A stretch of 64,000 bases of DNA from Methyloversatilis discipulorum. Lineage in GTDB: Bacteria; Pseudomonadota; Gammaproteobacteria; Burkholderiales; Rhodocyclaceae. Of this stretch, positions 40,539 to 50,810 are shown one piece after another. Under the pieces are notes generated by a model that saw only the letters and a program-made list of their open reading frames with translations, was not told the DNA's origin and made no database searches. The first letter of the stretch is position 1, and the number at the start of each line of letters is the position of its first letter. The DNA lies in NCBI RefSeq assembly GCF_000527135.1, contig NZ_AZUP01000001.1, forward strand, positions 1,674,001-1,738,000, read 5' to 3'. A program made the position numbers and the translations under genes.

Positions 40539-40990
40539 TGTCCGCCCTGCCCGCCCTCGACGACAGCCCGCCGGCGCAACCACCGCGGGCGAAGGCCGAA
40601 CCCTGGCCCCGCCTGATCCGCATCAGCCGAGCGCACACCTACCTGGGCATGTGCCGTCGCGTGTTCAATGCGACTGTGCGGCCGCACGTGCGCGTGGTGC
40701 GGATCGGCAAGCAGGGCAAGGCGGTCGACCGGCACGAACTGGATGCCTTCGCCGACGCCTACGTGGCCCGGCACGCGATTGACAAGGCGCCGCCCCCGGG
40801 CAATCCTGAGCCCGCGAGCGAGCGCCGCCATGCAACAGCAGGAGCAAAAAAACCATGGCGAGAACGGGAAAACGGATGTCGGGCCTCACGCAAAGGGACG
40901 GCATCTGGCACATCAACAAGGTCATCGACGGAGAACGGATTTACAAGAGCACTGGAACTGGTTCGCTCGAAGAAGCCGAGCAGATCCTGA
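40538..40990 (+). CDS. Excisionase-like DNA-binding protein
   Basis: A 150-residue protein. RLIRISRAHTYLGMCRRVFN, RPHVRVVRIGKQGKAVDRHE and LDAFADAYV match excisionase/AlpA-type proteins found before integrases. The last 45 residues overlap the integrase gene in another frame and look disordered. It would bend attachment-site DNA and bias recombination toward excision. Confidence 0.72.
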   Translation: MSALPALDDSPPAQPPRAKAEPWPRLIRISRAHTYLGMCRRVFNATVRPHVRVVRIGKQGKAVDRHELDAFADAYVARHAIDKAPPPGNPEPASERRHATAGAKKPWRERENGCRASRKGTASGTSTRSSTENGFTRALELVRSKKPSRS

Positions 40991-42045
40991 TTCACCTGCT
41001 GGACCAGCGCCGGCAGCAGAAGCTTTTCGGCGTCCGGCAGGTGAAGACCTGGCGCGATGCCGCGACGCGGTATCTGCTGGAGAATCAGGACATGCCGTCA
41101 ATCGGGCTCACCGCCACGTACCTGGAGCAGCTGGACCCCTTCATCGGCGAACTGCCGGTGACGCACATCGACGACGACGCACTGGAGCCGTTCCGCCAGT
41201 GGATGCGCGAGGGCGGCAAGATGGCCAGCGGCAAGACGAAGAAGCCATCGTCACCGCGCACCATCAACATCGCCCTGCAGCGCGTCGTGCGCATCCTGCA
41301 TCTGTGCGCACGCACCTGGCGCGACAACAACAAGCGCCCGTGGATCGATGTCGTGCCGGCGATCACGATGGAAACCGAGCGCGGCCGATCGCGCGAGCCG
41401 TACCCGATGGACTGGGACGAACAGCGCCTGCTGTTCGCCGAGCTGCCGGACTACCTCGAACGGATGGCGCTGTTCAACGTCAATTCGGGGGCGCGCGAGC
41501 AGGAGGTGTGCAAGCTGCGCTGGGACTGGGAAGTGAAGGTGCCCGAGCTGCAGACCAGCGTGTTCATCGTGCCGCCGGAGTTCGGCGGCCGAACGGAGCA
41601 GTCCGGCGTCAAGAACCGGGAATACCGGGTGCTGGTGCTGAACGACGTGGCACGCGGCGTGATCGATGGGCAGCGCGGCCTGGACGACGAATGGGTGTTC
41701 CCATACGGCGACGAGGGCGGACCGATGCACCGCATGAACGCCACAGCCTGGCGAAGCGCCCGCAACAGGGCCGCCGAAGCCTGGCAGGCCGAGTTCGGCA
41801 AACCCGCGCGGCAGGGCTTCAAGAAGCTGCGCGTGCATGACCTGAAGCACACCTTCGGCCGCAGGCTGCGTGCAGCGGGCGTGCCGAAGGAAGATCGTCA
41901 GGCGCTGCTGGGCCACAAGTCCGACAGCGTGACCACGCACTACTCGGCCGCCGAACTCGACGGCCTGATAGCGCAGGCGAATAAGGTATCGACCGCGAAC
42001 CGGACGACGCCGACGCTGACGATCCTGCGAACTGCCGCGGCGTGA
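40855..42045 (+). CDS. Tyrosine recombinase integrase
   Basis: A 396-residue integrase with AGGAGC upstream of the ATG. The N terminus (residues 1-60) is an arm-binding domain, then a core-binding SAM-like domain. Catalytic residues: Arg214 in SGAREQEV, His328 and Lys331 in VHDLKHTFGRRL (Lys where box II usually has Arg), His354 in LLGHKS and the nucleophile Tyr363 in THYSAAE. It inserts the phage at the adjacent tRNA-Pro. It overlaps the excisionase-like gene by 136 bases. Confidence 0.95.
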   Translation: MARTGKRMSGLTQRDGIWHINKVIDGERIYKSTGTGSLEEAEQILIHLLDQRRQQKLFGVRQVKTWRDAATRYLLENQDMPSIGLTATYLEQLDPFIGELPVTHIDDDALEPFRQWMREGGKMASGKTKKPSSPRTINIALQRVVRILHLCARTWRDNNKRPWIDVVPAITMETERGRSREPYPMDWDEQRLLFAELPDYLERMALFNVNSGAREQEVCKLRWDWEVKVPELQTSVFIVPPEFGGRTEQSGVKNREYRVLVLNDVARGVIDGQRGLDDEWVFPYGDEGGPMHRMNATAWRSARNRAAEAWQAEFGKPARQGFKKLRVHDLKHTFGRRLRAAGVPKEDRQALLGHKSDSVTTHYSAAELDGLIAQANKVSTANRTTPTLTILRTAAA

Positions 42046-42064
42046 GTCGCGTAAAAGTCGCGTA
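42045..42064. repeat. Two AGTCGCGTA repeats, 11-bp period
   Basis: AGTCGCGTA occurs at 42045 and 42056, directly after the integrase stop and within 70 bases of the inferred att core. The helical-turn spacing suggests integrase arm sites. Confidence 0.45.
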
Positions 42065-42069
42065 GAAAA

Positions 42070-42096
42070 GAAAAAGGCCACTTCGAAAAGTGGCCT
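42070..42096 (-). terminator. Rho-independent terminator after tRNA-Pro
   Basis: Minus strand: AGGCCACTT, a four-base loop and AAGTGGCCT, followed by TTTTTCTTTTC. It lies on the prophage side of the tRNA 3' end, so the prophage seems to supply the terminator of the tRNA transcript. Confidence 0.8.
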
Positions 42097-42111
42097 AAGT
42101 CCTTGATTTAA

Positions 42112-42189
<78 letters not shown>

Positions 42190-42200
42190 CTCAGCCTGCA

Positions 42201-42206
42201 AGTATA
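42201..42206 (-). promoter_or_regulatory. -10 element of tRNA-Pro
   Basis: TATACT on the minus strand, 12 bases before the tRNA 5' end. The -35 region is not recognisable, so the tRNA may also be read from merR upstream. Confidence 0.5.
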
Positions 42207-42256
42207 ACAGCGGACTGCCGCTTGAGGGGCCGCGATGCACTAAAAATGAAGTCCGT

Positions 42257-42625
42257 TCAGCTCAACAGATCGCGCAGCGCTTCGAGTTCGCTGCGCAGCG
42301 CGGCGACGTCGATTCCGCCAGTCGGTGCCGCTTCGGCTGCCGCCGCACGCGGATCGGAATCGTCGAGCCGGTTGCGCGCCCCGCTGATGGTGAAGCCTTC
42401 CTCGTACAGCAACTGGCGGATGCGACGCACCAGCAGCACTTCGTGGTGCTGGTAGTAGCGCCGGTTGCCGCGCCGCTTCACCGGCTTGAGCTGGGTGAAT
42501 TCCTGTTCCCAGTAGCGCAGCACGTGCGGCTTCACGCCGCACAGTTCGCTGACTTCGCCGATCGTGAAATAGCGCTTGGCAGGAATTGCAGGCAGCGCCT
42601 GCGATTCCTTATTCGTCGTTTCCAT
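42257..42625 (-). CDS. MerR-family transcriptional regulator
   Basis: A 122-residue protein with a MerR helix-turn-helix wing: [47 protein letters not shown]. It lacks an effector domain, and the C-terminal 30 residues are a helix ending in [12 protein letters not shown]. Its start overlaps ihfA by 17 bases. This ihfA-merR pairing after pheST is conserved in many beta- and gammaproteobacteria. The target genes are not known. Confidence 0.9.
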   Translation of the reverse strand: METTNKESQALPAIPAKRYFTIGEVSELCGVKPHVLRYWEQEFTQLKPVKRRGNRRYYQHHEVLLVRRIRQLLYEEGFTISGARNRLDDSDPRAAAAEAAPTGGIDVAALRSELEALRDLLS

Positions 42626-42917
42626 CGTAGGCGATGCCCTCGACTGCCGACTTCAGTTTCTGACTGGCATGAAAGGTAACGACGCGACGCGCCGTGATCG
42701 GAATCTCTTCGCCGGTTTTCGGGTTGCGGCCGGGCCGCTGCGGCTTGTCGCGCAGCTGGAAATTACCGAAGCCCGACAGCTTCACGCCGTCGCCGCTTTC
42801 GAGCGCGTCGCGAATCTCGTCAAAAAATGCTTCGACCATATCTTTGGCTTCGCGCTTGTTCAGCCCTACCTGTTCGAACAGCATCTCCGCCAGTTCGGCC
42901 TTGGTCAGTGTGGTCAT
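42609..42917 (-). CDS. ihfA: Integration host factor alpha subunit
   Basis: A 102-residue HU/IHF-family protein with [20 protein letters not shown] at the N terminus, [20 protein letters not shown] in the DNA-binding beta arm and the Pro at its tip. It bends DNA as a heterodimer with IHF-beta (57495-57800). It follows pheT by 33 bases, the usual position. It may serve the adjacent phage integration reaction. Confidence 0.97.
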   Translation of the reverse strand: MTTLTKAELAEMLFEQVGLNKREAKDMVEAFFDEIRDALESGDGVKLSGFGNFQLRDKPQRPGRNPKTGEEIPITARRVVTFHASQKLKSAVEGIAYDGNDE

Positions 42918-42950
42918 GCGGCTCCCTTCAACTTCTGTCGCCCTGCCGCC

Positions 42951-45320
42951 TCAGGCGCGCAGCCTTGCCCCGAACTCACGCTGTGCATAGCTCACCAGTT
43001 CATGCACGGCCGCGTCGACTTCCGCGTCCGCCAAAGTACGTTCAGTATCTTGCATAAGTATACGGAAAGCAAAGCTTTTTTCCGTATCCGCAATGCCTTT
43101 GCCCTGATACAGGTCGAACAGCGCAATGTCCTGCACGATGGCCGGCGCCACGCTGCGCAGACCGTCGAGCACAGCCGATGCGGCGGTCGTCCGCGGCAGC
43201 AGCAGCGCGATGTCGCGACGCACCGAGGGCTGACGCGACAACGTGCGATGTGCCGGCATCGGCACTTCGAGCAGCGGTTCGAGATCGAGTTCGAACAGCA
43301 CCGGCGCCGAACCCAGCTCGTAACGCTGGACCAGTTCCGGGTGCAGCTCTCCGATGCAGCCGATGACCTGCCCGTCGAGGCTGACCGATGCAGATCGCCC
43401 CGGATGCAGAGCGGGATGACGCGCCACCGCGAAGGTCGCCTGACGCGGCCACAGCAGCGCCTCGACGTCGGCCTTCACGTCGAAGAAGTCGACCGCACGG
43501 GTAGCGACGCCCCACTGCTCGGCGCTGTCACCGCCCCAGGCCAGCGCCGCGATACGCAGCGTCTGTGCATAGCCGGCAACCGGCTGGGCACCGGCATCCT
43601 TCGCGAAACAGCGGCCGATCTCGAACACACGCACGCGCTCGGTCTGGCGACGGCGGTTGGTGGCGACGTTGTCGACCAGACCGCCGATCAGCGTCGAGCG
43701 CATGACCGACATCTGGCTGGCGATCGGATTGGCGAGCACGACCGGCGCATCGTTGCCGGCGAAGTCGCTTTCCCAGCGACGTTCGACGAAGGCGAAATTG
43801 ATCACCTCCTGGTAGTCGCGGTCGGCCAGCAAGTGACGCAGTGCAAAGGCACCACGACGCGCTTCCGGCAGCACCGGCATCGCCAGGCGCCCCACCGGCG
43901 GCACGGTCGGGATGTTGTCGTAGCCGTGCAGACGCGCCAGTTCCTCGATCAGGTCTTCTTCGATACGCAGATCGAAGCGCCAGCTCGGCGGCTGCACGAT
44001 GAAATCAGCGCCGTCGCGCGTGAATGCAAGGCCGAGGCGGCCGAGCAGCGCGGCGATCTGGTCGTCGCTGAAACGGATGCCGAGCACGCGCGCCGCGCGG
44101 GCCGGACGCAGCCGAACCGGATCGCGCGACGGCAGTGCGGTGATCTGGTCATCGACCGGACCGGCCTGGCCGCCACACAACTCAAGGATGAGCTGACTGA
44201 CGCGCTCGACGCCGGCCACCGTGTCGGCGAAGTCGACACCGCGCTCGAAACGGTGCGCCGCTTCGCTGGAGAAGGCGTAACGACGGGCACGGCCCTGGAT
44301 CGCGTCGGGCAGCCAGAAGGCAGCTTCGACATAGACATTGCGCGTGTCGTCGGTGCATGAGGTCGACGCGCCGCCCATGATGCCGGCGAAGCTCTCGACA
44401 CCGGCGGCGTCGGCAATCACGCCGCAATCAGTGGTAAGTTCGATGGTCTGTTCGTTCAGTAGCACCAGCTTTTCGCCCGCCTTCGCCCAACGCACATGCA
44501 GGCCGCCCTGCACGCGATCAAGATCGAACACGTGGTTCGGGCGGTTCATTTCCAGCATCACGTAATTGGAAATGTCGACCAGCACCGAAATCGAGCGCAT
44601 GCCCGCGCGCTCCAGGCGGCGCTTCATCCAGTCCGGTGTCGCCGCACGGGCGTTGACGCCCCGGATGACGCGACCTGAAAAGCGACCGCACAGATCTGCG
44701 TGCTCGACCTTCACCGGCAGTACGTCGGCGATGCTCACCGGCGCGGCTGCAATCGCCGGCAGGCTCAGTGGCGCACCGGTCAGCGCGGCGACCTCGCGGG
44801 CGATACCGGTCATGCCGAAGCAGTCCGCCCGGTTGGGCGTGAGCTTGATGACGAACACGTTGTCATCGAGATCGAGGTATTCACGGATGCTGGTACCCAC
44901 CGGCGCGTCGGCCGGCAGCGCGAGCAGACCGGAGGCTTCTTCCGAGATACCCAGTTCGCGTGCCGAACACAGCATGCCGCTGCTTTCGACACCGCGCAGC
45001 TTGGCGCGCTTGATGTCGATGCCCGGCAGCTTCGCACCCACGGTAGCGCAGGGCACCTTCATGCCAGCGGCGACATTCGGTGCACCACAGACGATCTGCA
45101 GCGGCTCGCCACCCGCATTGACCTGGCAGACGCGCAGGCGATCGGCGTCCGGATGCGGTGCCACCGACAGCACTTCCGCAACCACGACGCCGGTGAAGGC
45201 GGCAGCCGCCGGATCCAGTTCCTCGACTTCGAGACCGGCCATCGTCAGCAGGTGAGACAGCGCGGCGGTGTCGATCTCCGGATCGACAAAGCTGCGCAAC
45301 CACTTTTCGGAGAATTGCAT
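42951..45320 (-). CDS. pheT: Phenylalanyl-tRNA synthetase beta subunit
   Basis: A 789-residue protein of normal length. It has an N-terminal tRNA-binding OB domain (about 39-150, CGAPNVAAGMKVPCATVGAK), the B3/B4 editing region, the B5 domain and a C-terminal ferredoxin-fold anticodon-binding domain starting near PSVRRDIALLLP. It attaches Phe to tRNA-Phe with PheS. It starts 12 bases after pheS. The C terminus ends with HELVSYAQREFGARL. Confidence 0.98.
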   Translation of the reverse strand: MQFSEKWLRSFVDPEIDTAALSHLLTMAGLEVEELDPAAAAFTGVVVAEVLSVAPHPDADRLRVCQVNAGGEPLQIVCGAPNVAAGMKVPCATVGAKLPGIDIKRAKLRGVESSGMLCSARELGISEEASGLLALPADAPVGTSIREYLDLDDNVFVIKLTPNRADCFGMTGIAREVAALTGAPLSLPAIAAAPVSIADVLPVKVEHADLCGRFSGRVIRGVNARAATPDWMKRRLERAGMRSISVLVDISNYVMLEMNRPNHVFDLDRVQGGLHVRWAKAGEKLVLLNEQTIELTTDCGVIADAAGVESFAGIMGGASTSCTDDTRNVYVEAAFWLPDAIQGRARRYAFSSEAAHRFERGVDFADTVAGVERVSQLILELCGGQAGPVDDQITALPSRDPVRLRPARAARVLGIRFSDDQIAALLGRLGLAFTRDGADFIVQPPSWRFDLRIEEDLIEELARLHGYDNIPTVPPVGRLAMPVLPEARRGAFALRHLLADRDYQEVINFAFVERRWESDFAGNDAPVVLANPIASQMSVMRSTLIGGLVDNVATNRRRQTERVRVFEIGRCFAKDAGAQPVAGYAQTLRIAALAWGGDSAEQWGVATRAVDFFDVKADVEALLWPRQATFAVARHPALHPGRSASVSLDGQVIGCIGELHPELVQRYELGSAPVLFELDLEPLLEVPMPAHRTLSRQPSVRRDIALLLPRTTAASAVLDGLRSVAPAIVQDIALFDLYQGKGIADTEKSFAFRILMQDTERTLADAEVDAAVHELVSYAQREFGARLRA

Positions 45321-45332
45321 GTCAGTGAAACC

Positions 45333-46370
<1,038 letters not shown>

Positions 46371-46391
46371 CTACCCAGGTATTTCAGGGAC

Positions 46392-46420
46392 AAAAAAAGG
46401 AGGCCTGGCCTCCTTTTTTT
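46392..46420. terminator. Bidirectional terminator hairpin between rplT and pheS
   Basis: AAAAAAAGGAGGCC, a short loop and the complementary CCTCCTTTTTTT. On the minus strand it lies 13 bases after the rplT stop and 28 before the pheS start. It may end most rplT transcripts or act as an attenuator for pheST. Confidence 0.8.
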
Positions 46421-46433
46421 GCGTACGGGACGC

Positions 46434-46793
46434 TCAGGCGGCGAGCTTGGCCTTGGCCTGGTTCGCAATGGCTGCAAACGCAGCCTTATCGAACACGGCG
46501 AGGTCAGCCAGCACCTTGCGGTCCACCTGGATCGACGCCTTGTTCAGGCCGTTGATCAGCGTGGAGTAGGTCATGCCCAGTTCACGTGCGGCGGCGTTGA
46601 TACGCACGATCCACAGCGAACGGAACTGACGCTTGCGTTGACGACGGTCGCGGTAGGCATATTGCCCCGCCTTCATCACCGCTTCTTTGGCGATCCGGTA
46701 GACACTGTTGCGACGGCCGCGGTAACCCTTGGCCTGGTCAAGAACTTTCTTATGACGGGCACGTGCCGTCACGCCACGTTTCACTCTCGGCAT
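46434..46793 (-). CDS. rplT: 50S ribosomal protein L20
   Basis: A 119-residue protein of standard length beginning [20 protein letters not shown], with [20 protein letters not shown] in the globular domain. It binds 23S rRNA early in assembly and in E. coli represses its own operon. It starts 12 bases after rpmI. Confidence 0.98.
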   Translation of the reverse strand: MPRVKRGVTARARHKKVLDQAKGYRGRRNSVYRIAKEAVMKAGQYAYRDRRQRKRQFRSLWIVRINAAARELGMTYSTLINGLNKASIQVDRKVLADLAVFDKAAFAAIANQAKAKLAA

Positions 46794-46805
46794 GGTTCGG
46801 CCTCC

Positions 46806-47003
46806 TTATGCGTAGGGCAACATGTTGCGGACGCGTGCGTCGTCCGTGGCGTGCACCGCCGTCGTACCGCGAAGCTGACGCTTCGACTTGGTGGTCTTCT
46901 TGGTGAGGATGTGGCGCTTGAACGCCTGCGAACGCTTGATGCTGCCGCTCGCCCGGACCTTGAAGCGCTTTGCAGCGCCCTTCTTGGTCTTCATCTTGGG
47001 CAT
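46806..47003 (-). CDS. rpmI: 50S ribosomal protein L35
   Basis: A 65-residue basic protein beginning [20 protein letters not shown], as in all L35. It is first in the rpmI-rplT pair. A 164-base leader with two stable hairpins separates it from infC, in the region where L20 autoregulation acts in E. coli. Confidence 0.98.
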   Translation of the reverse strand: MPKMKTKKGAAKRFKVRASGSIKRSQAFKRHILTKKTTKSKRQLRGTTAVHATDDARVRNMLPYA

Positions 47004-47083
47004 GACAAAAACTCCATTTATGTCATCTTCACAGGTGGCCGCGAACCCCTCGCTGCACTTTCAGACCCGTGAACACTTGTTTT

Positions 47084-47125
47084 GCCGACACTGATGTGTC
47101 GGCGACGCGAGGCTTTTGCCTCGCG
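47084..47125 (-). promoter_or_regulatory. Two adjacent hairpins in the infC-rpmI leader
   Basis: GCCGACAC-TGAT-GTGTCGGC (47084-47103) and CGCGAGGC-TTTT-GCCTCGCG (47106-47125) are perfect 8-bp stems separated by two bases. Neither is followed by a T-run on the minus strand. They lie 81 bases upstream of rpmI and may be an L20 control structure or a processing site. Confidence 0.55.
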
Positions 47126-47167
47126 CATCGCCAGGTATCACCCCGGCAGATTCCTGAGAAGCGTCGG

Positions 47168-47692
47168 TCAAACCTTCTTCTTCTGGGGAGCCAGCACCAT
47201 GATCAGCTGTCGCCCTTCAAGCTTCGGAAACTGCTCGACCACGGCCAGCGCTTCGAGATCAGTCTTCACGCGTTCCAGCAAGCGGATACCGAACTCCTGG
47301 TGCGCCATTTCACGACCGCGGAAACGAAGGGTCACCTTCGCCTTGTCGCCGTCCTGAAGAAAGCGGGTCAGGTTGCGCAGCTTGATCTGGTAGTCACCCT
47401 CGTCCGTACCCGGACGGAATTTGACTTCCTTGACCTGGATCTGCTTCTGCTTCGACTTCGCCTCGGCAGCACGCTTGGCTTCCTGGTACTTGAACTTGCC
47501 GAAGTCCATCAGACGACAGACCGGCGGCTTGGCAAGCGGCGCAATTTCGACCAGATCGAGCCCGGCCTCTTCCGCCATGGCCAATGCCTGGCGTGAAGAC
47601 ATGATTCCAAGCTGTTCGCCCTCGTCGCCTACGAGGCGGATTTCAGGGGCGTTGATCTCCGAATTGGTGCGCTGCGATTTTTGCTGACTGAT
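47168..47692 (-). CDS. infC: Translation initiation factor IF-3 (AUC start)
   Basis: A 174-residue protein when read from ATC at 47692. The segment [20 protein letters not shown] is the usual IF-3 N terminus, and [20 protein letters not shown] and [12 protein letters not shown] are the C-domain marks. GGGAG lies seven bases before the ATC, and no ATG, GTG or TTG lies near the expected start. IF-3 genes use rare starts (AUU in E. coli) so that IF-3 represses its own synthesis. A start at 47755 would lie inside thrS. The stop of thrS is 25 bases upstream. Confidence 0.93.
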   Translation of the reverse strand: MSQQKSQRTNSEINAPEIRLVGDEGEQLGIMSSRQALAMAEEAGLDLVEIAPLAKPPVCRLMDFGKFKYQEAKRAAEAKSKQKQIQVKEVKFRPGTDEGDYQIKLRNLTRFLQDGDKAKVTLRFRGREMAHQEFGIRLLERVKTDLEALAVVEQFPKLEGRQLIMVLAPQKKKV

Positions 47693-47717
47693 GCTCGTAC
47701 TCCCGAGACGAAAAAAA

Positions 47718-49640
47718 TCAAGCCGTGCGATCGATGCCCCGGGAAGCGATTTCATCAGCGAAGCGCTGAATCAGGTCGCTCAAAGGCATCTGCCCGAGAT
47801 CGATATTTCCGCGGGCACGCACGGCCACCACGTTGGCTGCCTTCTCCTTGTCGCCTACGACAATCTGGTAAGGCAGCTTTTGCAAGCTATGTTCGCGGAT
47901 TTTATAGTTTATTTTCTCTCCGCGCAAATCGCATTCGACGCGCAGACCGGCGTCACGTAGCGCATTTGCAACGGTTTGAGCGTAATCGGCCTGGGCTTCG
48001 GTGATGCTCATCACGACGGCCTGCACCGGCGCGAGCCACAAAGGGAAGTTTCCAGCGTGGTTTTCGATCAGGATGCCGATGAAACGCTCAAGCGAACCGA
48101 GCACGGCGCGGTGCAGCATGACCGGTCGCTGGCGCGAGTTGTCCTCCGCCACGTACTCGGCGTGCAGACGCTCAGGCAGCACGAAGTCGAGCTGCAGCGT
48201 GCCGCACTGCCACGAGCGACCGATCGCGTCCTTGATGTGGTACTCGATCTTCGGACCATAGAAGGCCCCCTCGCCCGGCAGTTCCTCCCACTGCATGCCG
48301 GATGCCGACAGCGCATCCCGCAAGCCCGCCTCGGCGCGATCCCACACGTCGTCGGAACCGGCCCGCTTCGGCGGACGCAGCGACAGCTTGACCGCGACGT
48401 CGGTGAAGCCGAAATCGCGATACACGGTCTGCAGCAGTTCGTTGAAGGCGATCACTTCCGACGTGATCTGACCTTCGGTGCAGAAGATGTGCGCGTCGTC
48501 CTGCACGAAACCGCGCACGCGCATCAGGCCATGCAGCGCGCCGGACGGCTCGTTACGGTGGCAGGAGCCGAATTCGGCGATACGCAGCGGCAGGTCGCGG
48601 TAGGAGTGGAGCGTGTTGTTGAATATCTGCACGTGGCCCGGGCAGTTCATCGGCTTCACCGCGTAGTCGCGCTTCTCCGACTCGGTGGTGAACATATTCT
48701 CGCGGTAGTTTTCCCAGTGGCCGGACTTCTCCCACAGCACACGGTCCATCATCAGCGGCGTCTTCACTTCGCGGTAGCCGGCCTTGTCGAGCGCAGTGCG
48801 CATGTACTGCTCGATCTGCTGCCATACCACCCAGCCCTTCGGGTGCCAGAACACCATGCCCGGCGCCTCTTCCTGCATGTGAAAGAGGTCGAGCTGCTTG
48901 GCCAGGCGGCGGTGATCGCGCTTTTCCGCTTCTTCCAGCATGTTGAGGTAGGCGTCCTGCTCGTCCTTCTTCGCCCAAGCGGTGCCATAGATGCGCTGGA
49001 GCATTTCGTTCTTCGCGTCACCCCGCCAGTAGGCACCGGCCACCTTCATCAGCTTGAACACCTTCAGCTTGCCGGTGGACGGCACGTGCGGGCCGCGGCA
49101 CAGGTCGATGAAATCGCCTTCGCGGTACAGCGATACGTCCTGGTCGGCCGGAATCGACGCGATGATTTCCGCCTTGTAGTGCTCGCCGATGGACTTGAAG
49201 AAGTCGACTGCCTTGTCGCGTTGCCACACCTCGCGCGACACCGGGATGTCCTTCTTCGCCAGTTCGGCCATGCGCTGTTCGATCGCCACCAGATCTTCCG
49301 GCGTGAATGGGCGCTTGTACGAGAAGTCGTAATAGAAACCGTTGTCGATCACCGGGCCGATAGTCACCTGGGCATCCGGGAACAGCTCCTTCACCGCGTA
49401 GGCCAGCAGGTGAGCCGTCGAGTGACGGATCATGTCGAGGCCATCGGCGTCCTTGTCGGTCACGATGGCCAGCTGCGCGTCGTTCTCGATGACGAAGGAG
49501 GTATCGACGAGCTTGCCGTCCACACGACCGGCCAAGGCCGCCTTCGCAAGACCTGCGCCGATCGATGCGGCGACGTCGCGTACGGTCACGGCGGATTCGA
49601 AACTGCGGACCGAACCATCAGGCAGGGTGATGTTGACCAT
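47718..49640 (-). CDS. thrS: Threonyl-tRNA synthetase
   Basis: A 640-residue class II synthetase starting [14 protein letters not shown] at 49640 with GGAG upstream. It has an N-terminal TGS domain, then the editing domain with [11 protein letters not shown] and the Zn-binding catalytic core (MNCPGH). Motif 2 is [20 protein letters not shown], and the C-terminal part is the anticodon-binding domain. It is first gene of the thrS-infC-rpmI-rplT-pheST-ihfA-merR set. Confidence 0.98.
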   Translation of the reverse strand: MVNITLPDGSVRSFESAVTVRDVAASIGAGLAKAALAGRVDGKLVDTSFVIENDAQLAIVTDKDADGLDMIRHSTAHLLAYAVKELFPDAQVTIGPVIDNGFYYDFSYKRPFTPEDLVAIEQRMAELAKKDIPVSREVWQRDKAVDFFKSIGEHYKAEIIASIPADQDVSLYREGDFIDLCRGPHVPSTGKLKVFKLMKVAGAYWRGDAKNEMLQRIYGTAWAKKDEQDAYLNMLEEAEKRDHRRLAKQLDLFHMQEEAPGMVFWHPKGWVVWQQIEQYMRTALDKAGYREVKTPLMMDRVLWEKSGHWENYRENMFTTESEKRDYAVKPMNCPGHVQIFNNTLHSYRDLPLRIAEFGSCHRNEPSGALHGLMRVRGFVQDDAHIFCTEGQITSEVIAFNELLQTVYRDFGFTDVAVKLSLRPPKRAGSDDVWDRAEAGLRDALSASGMQWEELPGEGAFYGPKIEYHIKDAIGRSWQCGTLQLDFVLPERLHAEYVAEDNSRQRPVMLHRAVLGSLERFIGILIENHAGNFPLWLAPVQAVVMSITEAQADYAQTVANALRDAGLRVECDLRGEKINYKIREHSLQKLPYQIVVGDKEKAANVVAVRARGNIDLGQMPLSDLIQRFADEIASRGIDRTA

Positions 49641-49689
49641 GGTCTTGCTCCGGAAATCGGTAACGGGGATGTAATGAAATCTATGGACG

Positions 49690-49720
49690 AAAAAAAAGTG
49701 CGGCCTTGGCCGCACTTTTC
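49690..49720 (-). terminator. Terminator after tRNA-Val
   Basis: Minus strand: AAGTGCGGCC pairs with GGCCGCACTT and is followed by TTTTTT. It separates the tRNA transcript from thrS. Confidence 0.85.
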
Positions 49721-49836
49721 TGTCTGCGCACGTCAGAACGTGCGTCTTTGGCTGCAGGCCTCAGGCAGTGATCGATACCGGGGTGAAACGAGTTCGCGGT
49801 GTCATAACGCTGCCTTTCAAGCCCTGCAGTGTGTGT

Positions 49837-49913
49837 TGGTAGGCGCGATTGGACTCGAACCAACGACCCCCACCATGTCAAGGTGGTGCTCTAACCAGCT
49901 GAGCTACGCGCCT
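49837..49913 (-). tRNA. tRNA-Val (anticodon GAC)
   Basis: A 77-base tRNA with acceptor AGGCGCG/CGCGCCT, encoded CCA at 49837-49839, anticodon arm CCACC-TTGACAT-GGTGG and T-loop GTTCGAGTC. Confidence 0.97.
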
Positions 49914-49927
49914 GAAGAGAGGGCGCA

Positions 49928-49955
49928 AGTATAGCGAAATCTCGCCCCCGTTCAA
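49928..49955 (-). promoter_or_regulatory. Promoter of tRNA-Val
   Basis: TTGAAC at 49955-49950 and TATACT at 49933-49928, with 16 bases between. The -10 ends 14 bases before the tRNA 5' end. GCGCCCTC lies between -10 and the tRNA, a G/C-rich discriminator typical of stringently controlled stable RNA promoters. Confidence 0.8.
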
Positions 49956-49978
49956 GACATTTTTTCACGCCAGCGGAG

Positions 49979-50770
49979 TCAGGCTGTTTTCCACGCCGCC
50001 AGATATTCCTTCCAGTGATCACCCGGCTGGGTGGCCAGCCACTCGCGCACGAAAGCGATCTCGGCGTCGTACTGCGCGCGGTCAAGCACACCACGCATCA
50101 ACTGGAAGCGCTGGAACACGAGGAAGGTGTTCAGCACGTCGGTTTCGCAGTAATCGCGGATGCCGGCAATCTCGCCGCGCTGCCAGGCACCCCATACCGC
50201 CGACCCATCCATGCCCAGCTTGCCGGGGAAACCGATCAGCTTCGCCAGATCGTCGAGCGGCGCATTGCCACGGCCCTGATACAGCGCGAGCAGGTCCATC
50301 AGATCGAGGTGACGCGAGTGGTAGCGGCTGATGTAGTTGTTCCACTTGAATTCGCGTGCATCCGGGCCATCGCCCTCGCCCATTTCCCAGTAGCGCGGCG
50401 CGGTCACGCCATGGATCAGGCCACGGTAGTGCAGCACCGGCAGGTCGAAGCCGGCGCCATTCCACGACACGATCTGCGGCGTCAGCTTCTCGATGCCCTC
50501 GTAGAAGCGCTGGATGATCTGGCCCTCGCCGTTCTCCGGCTCGGACAGCGACCATACTTTCAGCGACTTCGCATCGCGCAACGCGCACGAAATGACCACC
50601 ACGCGCTGCAAGTGAAGGGGAAGAAAATCGTGACCGACGGCAGCGCGACGTTGCTGGAAGGCGAACTCCGCCACCTCTGCGTCGGACAGCTCATCCGGCA
50701 GATTGTTGAGCGCGCGGATGCCAGCGACGTCCGGAATGCTTTCGATATCGAATACGAGTACGGCGGCCAT
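49979..50770 (-). CDS. 3'-5' exonuclease, PolB-like (DnaQ fold)
   Basis: A 263-residue protein from the ATG at 50770. ExoI motif is LVFDIESIPD, ExoII is VSWNGAGFDLPVLHYRG and ExoIII is DYCETDVLNTFLVFQRF, with the acidic metal ligands intact. The sequence HLDLMDLLALYQGRGNAPLDD is typical of predicted PolB-like exonucleases. No polymerase domain follows. It is the last gene of the pheA-to-ydbL cluster and lies just before tRNA-Val. Confidence 0.85.
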   Translation of the reverse strand: MAAVLVFDIESIPDVAGIRALNNLPDELSDAEVAEFAFQQRRAAVGHDFLPLHLQRVVVISCALRDAKSLKVWSLSEPENGEGQIIQRFYEGIEKLTPQIVSWNGAGFDLPVLHYRGLIHGVTAPRYWEMGEGDGPDAREFKWNNYISRYHSRHLDLMDLLALYQGRGNAPLDDLAKLIGFPGKLGMDGSAVWGAWQRGEIAGIRDYCETDVLNTFLVFQRFQLMRGVLDRAQYDAEIAFVREWLATQPGDHWKEYLAAWKTA

Positions 50771-50810
50771 GAAAATCCCGTGATGACTTTGTGTTGTTGT
50801 TCGAATGTAC

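Noticed and set aside
47976-49934. 652-residue plus-strand open frame opposite thrS
   Set aside because: Antisense shadow of a conserved synthetase gene; no ribosome binding site or domain.
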